Source: Chondrus crispus (Eukaryota; Rhodophyta; Florideophyceae; Gigartinales; Gigartinaceae). From it: a stretch of DNA of 64,000 nucleotides. This document shows, in pieces, positions 56,163 through 64,000 of this stretch (the stretch's first letter is position 1; each line of letters begins with the position of its first letter). The DNA lies in assembly GCF_000350225.1 (NCBI RefSeq), contig NW_005178965.1, positions 62,001-126,000 of the forward strand, read 5' to 3'. The translations under genes were made by a program, and so were the position numbers. The notes under the pieces were generated by a model. It ran no database searches. It saw only the letters and a list, made by a program, of their open reading frames with translations, and was not told the DNA's origin.

Positions 56163-58552
56163 GCCGTGTTATCATAGCGTTAATGACAAAATTTGAGTGT
56201 CATACTGTTCAGCAAATTTAAAAAAGTATGCAGGAATGAGGTTCACGGCGCAGCACAGCGCTTTTTATCGTTGTCATAAGGGAGGTTTGCGCTGAAAGGG
56301 GGCGGATTGGAGCCGTTTGGAGGGGTCTAGGCTTGGTTTGGAACCCTGTTTGCGTGCGCCGACGCATGTTTTGTTGACTGAAATTAGATTTCTGGTGTTT
56401 TTAGGGACTATACGCGACGTGTCTGTCATAATAATTGTAGCTGGGAACTGCCAAAAAGCCCTGGAAGGCAGGTGCACACCCGTCGTCGCCAACGCCAGCT
56501 GCTCGCTTTGAACGCGTCGTGTGCACTCGATGTGCGCATCGACTTTTCCCGCGAGAGACAAGGCGGCGGCTTCAGTGACGCAGCGCCGACCGGCACGATT
56601 GGACAAGCGCCTGGTGGCGATGACGGAGGCGCACCGAGGCGGCCGATGGGGGCTGAGTGCGTGACGAGCGGGCGGTTCCTGGAGGCGTGGAAGGGGCGCA
56701 GCTTTGGGATCCGGGGGGGCCGCTAGGGCTGCAGTGCGGCTTTGGGGCGACGCTCGGGGACGGGGCCTGCGTCAGCAGCGGCGCGCAGTCGGCGGTTGCG
56801 CTGAGCCGTGTGGAGCTCGCAGTGGCTCGTGCCCGCTGGAGCTGTCGGCACTGTAGTGCCTCGGCGACGAGCGGCAGCGCAGCTGCGCTGGGGTGGGGCG
56901 TGGGCTCGCGCGCGGGGGTACGAGGTGCTGGTGGCGGACGCGGGGCGTGGGGGGAGAGCACTTTATGGACGAGCTGCTGGGTGGCGGGGGCGTTGCGGGG
57001 GGCGTTGACGGCGGCGTTGACGGCGGCGCGTTGGGGGGCGCGGCGCCTGGAGCAGAACATGGCGCTCACGAGCCGGGCCTGGCTGAGCACGAGCATCGTG
57101 CAGGTGGCGCTGGTGGGGCTGACGCGCGTGTGGAACTGCTGCACCGGCACACGGGGCGCGCGCGGGCGGCCGCGGCGACGATTTCGAGCACGGTGGCGAG
57201 CAGGTAGGCAGCGACATCGCGCGCGCACTGCGGCAGCGTCGGCGGCTCGGGCGGCAGCTCCGAGCGGATCCACTGCGGCACGATGACGTGCGGGGCCAGG
57301 GCGCACGGCTGGGTGTAGCGGCGCCACGGGCGCACGCGGTCGATGGTGAGGATCTCGGCCTCTGCCGTCCCCCGCCATGCTGCGCAGCTCGCCGCGCGTG
57401 CCGAGCGAGGCGCGGTAGAACATCGTCGCGGGAGGACATCGTCGCGGGAGGCTTTGCGGGACGCTAGCGGCGGAGGGTGGGGAGGCGCGCGGGGCGCGAC
57501 AGAAATGCGTTCGAGGGCTGTGGGCGCGGCCGCGGGCGCTGTAGTGGCCACGTTGGCCACCTTGTTGGGCGCTGCGGCGTGGCGCTGGACGCGCGCCTAG
57601 CAACGCCTGCGCTGGTGGCGTCAAGGGACGCCGAGGGGGAAGTCGTCATNNNNNNNNNNNNNNNNNNNNNNNNNNNNNNNNNNNNNNNNNNNNNNNNNNN
57701 NNNNNNNNNNNNNNNNNNNNNNNNNNNNNNNNNNNNNNNNNNNNNNNNNCGCTCGCGGCGTCCGCGGACGCCGCGAGCGCAGGCGTCGCTACAACGTGTT
57801 CGCCGACGTCAGCAGGGTGGCTACGCCCATGCGCACGGTAGTGGCTGCGCCCGTGTGCGCTGAGGAAGTGGTGCGGGACGGCTCCACCATAGGCATAAGC
57901 GTGCGCAGGGACTGGCCCGCCGTCTGGTGCGGCGCGCACGGGGAGGTGGGCATGGCGGACTAGGCGAGGAAGAGATGGGGTAGGCGCAGGGAGGTGTGAA
58001 GGGGGAGGCGTGAAGGGGGAGGCGTTAAAGGGGTTCTCGTTTATCGAGCGGGACGGAGGTGAAGAGCGCGATGCGAAGTAGACGCAACGATGTGCACGCG
58101 TCGGGACGGACGCATTGCGCGCGTGTACGTGTACGACGCAGCATCCGCCCCCGGGCACGCTGCCAACAGTGCTAGTAACTGCGTGGAAACTCGCTCACTC
58201 TATATCGCACTTACACCGCGGGATCACTGTGGCCGCCGGCGTCCCGGTCGCTCACCCACGCATCGGCCACCCCCCTGCACGCAAACTGGCCTGTATTAGA
58301 CTTAAATAATAATAACGCGATAATAATGAAAATTATAAATCATGAAGTGACAACAATGGCCTTTGCCCCGGCGCATGATTGACTGGTGCCGGGACCGGCC
58401 CGGCCGGTCCGGCCCAGGTTGCTATCATTGGTCCTGATGTGGTCTTGAACACACCACAATGACCCAAATGGACAGCAACGGGCTCAAAGCCAAACTCAAC
58501 GCTTTTATTAGGCCTTTACGCAGTCTTTCACGCACCACAATGGATTTCACCC
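56163..58552 (-). repeat. right terminal inverted repeat of the MULE
   Basis: Inverted copy of 51553-53801. It is about 140 positions longer because of the 100-N run and some extra sequence next to it. The extra sequence (after about 57610) interrupts the palindrome seen in the left arm. Confidence 0.9.
57650..57749. other. assembly gap (100 N)
   Basis: Exactly 100 N, so a gap of arbitrary assigned length. It falls in the palindrome of the MULE right arm. Confidence 0.99.
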
Positions 58553-58561
58553 TAATAATAA

Positions 58562-59560
58562 TAAATCTGGTTAGAATAGTATCACTGGTTAAGAATTACT
58601 GTGCCCGACGATAGCGCCATCGCCACATCCAGACCGCGAAAATACACCGCAATGTGTACAGCAATGCATGATAGCTTCTGGACACGTGTAGACACCAGCA
58701 GGGATTTCTGAATGCACACATGCATTGTCAGCATTCCAATACCAGTGCAAGCACGGGCTTTGCATTTACGATTGTCAGTGAATAGTGTTGAAGAAACAAG
58801 ATTACGCTTTATTGCCTAAAGATCCTCGGTCCAGAAATGCTTACAGTCCGATTGATTATCCGAATGCTTATCCCGTCTTTCGCTGTCCCCAATTGGTGTG
58901 GACAAAAACGTTGAAACAACGGCCAAAGCAGCGCAGTGGCGCGAGTCCCTCGCCACCTCCTGGCCGCTATTCCAGCGATACTACCCGCTTCGGCAGATGA
59001 GGACCACTTCCGGCGTTTATTGGGGCTCGCGTTCGTGGCTCACATGAGTTCGAGTTCTGCTTTGGTAAGCTTCAAGACAAGGGGTAGATTCGGAGGAAGA
59101 GGGCGTAGGCAGCGAAGGGGATCGCGTTATCTTACCGAGCGCGTGAGTAAACAGTCTTGAATGGTTAGGCCACGCAAGAAAGAGTAAGGAAGAAAGAACC
59201 AGTGATGACTTGATGACTGAGCAGCGGAGCTGAGGGTGAGAGGTGGGAGAACAAGCGACGACTTGGAGAAGAGAGAAGATAGGCCAGAGAGATCTGAGTG
59301 CCTCTCTTTATACAGCCCTGTTTTCGGACGGTGGCCGATTTCCAATGCCTCTGCGGACTCGTTACGCGAACGAAGAGGCATAACGGTTCCTAGCCGTTTT
59401 CCAAGTCTTAGTGCAACGGTAACTTGAAACGGTCCGGCTGAAACGGTCCATTTGAACGGTAAAGTAAAAACCTGTCCGGAGTGTGTTTATGGCCATGTTT
59501 CCCTTCCATAGAGTCGTTGCGCGTTCAACCGAAAACCCCCTTGTCCAGATTCACATTTCA
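58562..59560. other. spacer, no recognised gene
   Basis: Only short frames. AACGGT motifs are repeated four times at 59418-59461, close to the end of the recombinase relic. Confidence 0.4.
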
Positions 59561-59579
59561 ATTGTCAACGAATGCACTG

Positions 59580-60560
59580 ATTAGTGTTGAAGAAACTCCA
59601 TAGGGAGTAGTCGAGATTTCGGATAGGTGTCGGAAAAGGAAAACGGAATCCTCGCACGGCCGTACGCGAGCGTCGAGATAAGATTCTTCCATTGTGCGAG
59701 CGACACTCCAATCCCCCAGATGCAAATGCGATAGGATGGTACGCCGATTTCAGTGCATTCCGATGCGGCACCCATGCGAAGCGAGTGTGAAGACCGCAAG
59801 ACTTGCGGAGGTGGTGTGACGCCAGCGTGAGACAGGCAAGCTTGGAGCCAGCGGGAAATGCTTGCCGAGGACGGTGTGAGCCGTTGACCCGGGAGGGCCC
59901 AATAGTAGCGACTTGTGTAGCGAGTGTTCCGGCGGCAACGGTCGTACCGTAAGACCAAGGCGATGAGCGAAGGCTTGTCTGGAGATAGTCTAGTGTAGAA
60001 TAGGGTATGTGCCACTCGAGAACGATTTTTCCGTAAAGCGATTGCCAGTTCAACGGACCGTTCCGAAACTTGAATGTTGTCCATGCGAAGCGCGGCGCCA
60101 GCCTCCCCCTTTCGAAGAAGACGTAGGAAACCAGAACAGCGGTAGCGTTGCGAATGAACTGACGGTTGAGAGCGGGAGCGGCCAAACCAGCGACGAAGAT
60201 TTTCTTGGCTACGGTGCTCGGGAGGGCCTGTCGTTCCTTGTGTGCGTCCGGGTCGTTTTTGGCGCGGCGATCCAGGTCAGATTGTTAGTAGGCGGCCAGC
60301 GCGAGTTGGATGCGTGGGTTGTATCCGACGGGCAACTTGACGCCTTTGTGGGCCGTTACCACTGCGGAGATATAGTTCTTGACTGAACCGCCAGCAATCG
60401 TGCCTGAGTCGAAGAGCCAACCGAGGTACCTCAGCAAAGATCCTTCATTCGCGGCCCATGGGTCGATCCTTTCCAACGTACAGAACGTAATCCACTTCTG
60501 CAGTCGGGAGAAACAAATCGACAAACCATGTTGTTTATGTGCTGCATTAATGATAGTAAA
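59580..60560 (-). pseudogene. tyrosine recombinase relic (Crypton- or DIRS-like)
   Basis: On the minus strand, a SAM-like core-binding region (QKWITFCTLERIDPWAANEG, SVKNYISAVVTAHK) is followed by recombinase-like sequence (AVLVSYVFFERGRL) and a catalytic box SSHSLRMGAASE, the H-x-x-R-like box of tyrosine recombinases, then a degenerate W step. No reverse transcriptase was seen beside it, so Crypton is as likely as DIRS. It is broken, with about three breaks, and is treated as a fossil. Confidence 0.6.
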
Positions 60561-60972
60561 ACGTCCATATCCATGGATCCTGTGGGATACATCCCCTCTG
60601 ACGTGGGTTGGGAGAAAGGTGGAGGTTTCTCCGAGGGAGCACGCGACGCGGATGCGCCGCGCGCTAATTAAACCGGTACGGACGAACTCACGAAAAGGGA
60701 GTGGCTCAATGGCCCGTTACGCGAAGTCATTCCGTTGCGCGTATACGGAGGCAACCGGAAACGGGTTAGAAGCCAGCGCGCGAATAATCTACCGAGCGGT
60801 GGTAGATTAGGCGCGAAAGGGTCGGGGGTGAGCTTCCCCCAGTTTACTGTTGGGGACGGGTGTCAGGTCGTAACCCCTCAGAGGGACGCCTCGGACACCT
60901 GTACCAGTACAATACCTGCCGCCTAGTGCGTGCCGGGTACTGCACACAACTAAAATACTTGCGCTAGAATTA

Positions 60973-61125
60973 CTAACTACCGCGCGGATGCAGGCATTAC
61001 ACGTGTGCACTTCTGTGCATGCGCAATAGACACTAGCTGCCACGCGGACCACAGGTGTGCCACCGTACACGTGTAATACCCGTAGGCTACCGCACGGACG
61101 ACATGTGTGCTAATGTACACGTACG
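60973..61125 (+). repeat. degenerate tandem array with G-boxes
   Basis: About three copies of a roughly 50-65-base unit, each with a CTRCCRCRCGGA start and an ACACGTG or ACACGTA step. Two more CACGTG lie at about 61162 and 61182. The array is GC-rich and lies upstream of the recombinase relic on its strand. Confidence 0.5.
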
Positions 61126-61429
61126 CCGCGCCACGACCGATCGGGCCGCACGCGCGCTTCCTACACGTGGGCGCTTCTCCCACGTGTACACCTTAGACGA
61201 CCACCAGATTAATGACCTTCTCGCACGTCGGTCGTTATACTACAGATCTCTTCTCTGTCATTATAATGACGCCATCATCAGGGAACCAATCTCGCGCGAA
61301 GTATTTTGCACATATGCTTGTACTGTCCACCGTATCACTCCTAGATACCAATGGCTCTGTCTACGTTCCCATATGCTGCTTATCTGATATGAGAGAAAAT
61401 GGTGGTGTCTTACGTCGAGGGGCAGAGAT

Positions 61430-62010
61430 GGCTACCACTGCTGTAATGTCTTGTTGGGACCTCTAGCACCGGAAGAAGCTGCAAACCCACCGTGATGGCT
61501 TGCAGCCGAGCAAAATACCTTCTTAGAAGTACCATTCGTAGCATCGACAGCAGTTTCATCGACATTCCATATTATGCCAGGATCACTCAATAAACCGGGA
61601 TGGAGCCGCTCTACAATTTTCAGTGCTGTAAAATGATCGGACATATTCACAGCTTACGGCCTTGAGTTTTGAAGCATCTTTGTTTTCGGCCTTTCTAAAT
61701 GTGATCTCCGGATGACTCGGTCGAAACGCTCTGACGCGTCGTCACTGGGAAGATTGTTCCTCCAACCGCGTCGCCCATCTAATGCCACGCGAGCCATGAT
61801 CCATTTAATTCCGTCATAGTCAACTGGAAATCCGCGACTGGCTGCAGAGCATAAACGATCAACAATCATACGCTCCTCTTCCTTGCTGAAAACGTTTTTG
61901 TGTCCAGGTCCGTTTATTTGCAACATGTTGGATATTGCGTCATTGTCTTTTGCCCTGAGGAACTCCTTGAGCTCTCCAACAACGGGTTTGGAAATGCTTG
62001 TGGCCGCCGA
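61430..62010 (-). pseudogene. N-terminal half of a pogo-like transposase
   Basis: On the minus strand, SISKPVVGELKEFLRAKDND is followed by GPGHKNVFSKEEERMIVDRL and SRGFPVDYDGIKWIMARVAL (CENP-B-type DNA-binding region), then in another frame IIWNVDETAVDATNG, the first catalytic Asp of DDE_1. A frame change lies near 61652. Sequence for the second half of the catalytic core is absent to the left. It resembles neither P1 nor T closely. Confidence 0.65.
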
Positions 62011-62019
62011 TATTTTTCA

Positions 62020-63550
62020 AAGTGACAAAGATGTTACTTGCAAGAACCTAACGGCTTCTCGTCGACCTTGACAGCGCCGCTCTAGAATCGACTCACGTCG
62101 CTTGTGTTACTTTGTTTGGCGCGGCATGGAGGGATCCATGACTGTATGTAACTGCAAGGGCGTGTTTAGAGCATTGTCGCCGGTAAAGACTTGCCGGGGG
62201 AATGAAGGACGGAAGTGACCAGTGTCTTCTATGGATCGCAAGTGGTTTTGGTTTATGTTTTGGCGGCGCTTTGACTTTGTTTTTGTCAACGAATGATTGG
62301 TGGACTGGAGCAAGGATACAAATGGGGACGGAGGCGCCCCAAAAGTGTATTCATAACTCTAGCAGGGATCTAGCTAACCCTTCAATGGACTGACAGAGAT
62401 GGGTACATGTTTGTCCAGAATTAACCCGGTGTCCGAAATTTTCCTTATCGAGAAGGTGGTCACTACCGCTACTATCAACACTGTGTTGTTGAAAGGTGTC
62501 GGTTGGGTTGAGGTGGCGAGTTCCCCAACTCGTACAACTCAGGTCCCTCTTATTGACTTCCGTAGCCTTCTAAACATGACTAAATATTAAGGTTCCTACT
62601 AGAGCCCTCTAAAACTCTAGACAGATCTACAAAAATAAAAGTTCGTTCTGAAACTCTAGAAAAATCTAGAGTTGTCGAACATAGAAATAGAAATGGAACT
62701 TCTAGATAGCTCTAATGGCATCTAGATCGTTTTACGATTCACCGTTCCTCCTATTGACGTTCTCTTCAATTCGAATGTCAATAATGCTGAGGCAGAATTT
62801 CTTCTTTCATAATATAATCATGCCAAACTTGTGTCACTGTTCTATCACGATCAACAAAAACCTGATGTCGATTGCGACTCATCATCATGGGTGGGTTAAG
62901 CTTTTATCAAAATCGGGAATTACATGTTTGTCTTTTTTTCGATGTTTGAAGATCGCTCCAAAAACGTGTTCTTCTCCACACACAGATGTAACCAGTTCTG
63001 GTCGTATCGGAACAGGCCCCGAAATGTCACTCGACTGTTCGGAGAACGGATGTTTGTATGACAAACATGCACAGTGGAATGAATTTTGAAGTGATATGGG
63101 AGCTCAATTTAACCGACGTTCTTTCCAATAAACTCCTTAATAACAAAGATTCCAAGCCATTTAGTCATTCACCTTCATTGACTATTTAGACCTTGAATAT
63201 GCATCAGTGAACAACGACATATTAATCCACACCTTATCCCGAATCTTATATTCTGGATATTTGTACTTTCGAGTTTAATATACACTTTGTCTTGCCTTAT
63301 ATGCTTTGTAGGGGAACTTGGAGTTGTTGAGGGATTCCTTCAATACCAATTTTAAATCCTCAAGCTCTTTCACAAGCGTTTCAGGCTTGATCAGAAAGGC
63401 CAATGCAGATTTCGGATTCCAACTGAAATCAAACTCAAATGGAGACATTCCAAGATCTTTTCATGTGTATTCTTCCTTTGGTTTTCTTACGGCCATTCGC
63501 CATTCATGGATTTCACGATTGGTCCGAAGAACCGATCCTCTTCGTAGGTC
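62020..63550. other. AT-rich spacer with CTCTAGA repeats
   Basis: At 62600-62730 the sequence ACTCTAGA/TCTAGAGTT recurs about five times as short inverted and direct copies. No gene is seen; the frame at 62715-63089 has no domain. Confidence 0.4.
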
Positions 63551-63559
63551 GGGATAAAA

Positions 63560-64000
63560 TCATCAAAATCAACTCCCATGACTTCAACATCATTCACTAT
63601 GACACCTGATGAGCAGCCATGGAGTACATGAGGAGCTCATGAGAGCACATACCGAAGCACATGATTCTTTCGTGGCTTCAGTGTGATGGGAAATATACCA
63701 AAATTCCGCAGTGTTTCCAGCCAGCATACCTCTTTGGAAATCATCTCGGGCTTTGCGAAGAAGTACTTCAGAACGTGATTATCTGCCAAGATTTCGGAGC
63801 TTGCTCCTTCTAAAATTCCATCTGAATTTTTCAAGGAAAGAGATTAACCCGAGCAACTCACGGCGATTTGCTGTATAGTCTTATTCTATATGTGATAGCT
63901 TCTTCGAGTCGGCAACAATCACTTGATTGTTTCTATCGTCATCGAGTTGCGTCGAAGTTCCCGAACAGCAAGTTTGTATGCATCAACGTGGCCACGAAGC
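63560..64000 (-). mobile_element. Ty3-like RNase H relic
   Basis: Minus-strand reading shows RRELLGLISFLEKF, then ILADNHVLKYFFAKPEMISK, WLETLRNFGIFPITLKPRKN and VLRYVLS, the order found at the end of Ty3 RNase H domains (TDN.L.Y...; W...L..F...; PG...V.DALSR). It is diverged and broken, with several breaks, clearly older than elements A and B, and runs off the right edge. Confidence 0.6.

Larger units (their letters stand above)
51553..58552 (+). mobile_element. complete Mutator-like element (MULE) with about 2.25-kb TIRs
   Basis: Both ends begin GGGTGAAATCCATTGTGG and are flanked by a perfect 9-base duplication TAATAATAA (51544-51552 and 58553-58561), the standard MULE signature. The left arm runs to about 53801 and the right arm from about 56163, nearly identical inverted copies. 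The 2.36-kb centre encodes one transposase. The arms are themselves GC-rich inside and AT-richer at the tips. The right arm holds a 100-N gap. Confidence 0.95.

Overview
The window is eukaryotic nuclear DNA packed with transposable elements, with only a few ordinary genes. The host genes that can be seen lack introns and sit singly between transposons, and GC swings between GC-rich Ty3 elements and more balanced spacers. This fits a compact, TE-invaded algal genome, and a florideophyte red alga of the Chondrus type is my best guess. That is inference from style, since no gene here names the species. A run of exactly 100 N at 57650-57749 marks an assembly gap.

Layout. 1-13322: Ty3-type LTR element A (gag, pol with chromodomain, then a 4.9-kb extension holding an antisense coding-like block, then the 3' LTR). 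It appears inserted into a second Ty3 element, B, whose pol fills 13323-17330. 17340-21701: gene-poor spacer, perhaps B's 3' part. 21702-23879: LTR and front of gag of another A-family copy. 23.9-25.4 kb: non-coding, with a palindrome cluster. 25.4-28.2 kb: pogo-like DNA transposons, including a 2.2-kb element (P1) with TA target sites. 28206-32672: two inverted copies of a TTA-targeted MITE; one carries a 3.4-kb pogo-like transposon (T), the other has a TA-CAG-TA scar at exactly that place. 32793-36968: Copia element with 111-bp LTRs and AAAAC target duplications, sitting inside a pogo-like remnant. 38163-39977: a host three-helix membrane protein gene. 40029-40955: pogo-like non-autonomous element. 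41833-42612 and 47201-47971: two paralogous secreted-protein genes, each with a CTATATAAG box about 105 bases upstream. 43.4-50.2 kb: hairpins, a 295-bp pogo MITE, and an excess of 7-base sequences shaped like Tc1/mariner excision scars. 49.1-51.3 kb: broken pogo-like copies. 51553-58552: a Mutator-like element with an open 749-residue transposase, about 2.25-kb terminal inverted repeats and a perfect 9-bp target duplication. 58.6-64 kb: tyrosine recombinase relic, a G-box repeat array, another pogo-like relic and a Ty3-like RNase H relic.

The elements interact. CAG-ended pogo elements could account for the scars scattered over the right half. LTR, MITE, pogo and Copia insertions are nested in each other, and one pogo-like end appears to supply the last residues of the membrane protein reading frame. 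The host genes with best support are the membrane protein and the two secreted paralogues. I found no tRNA, rRNA or CRISPR.
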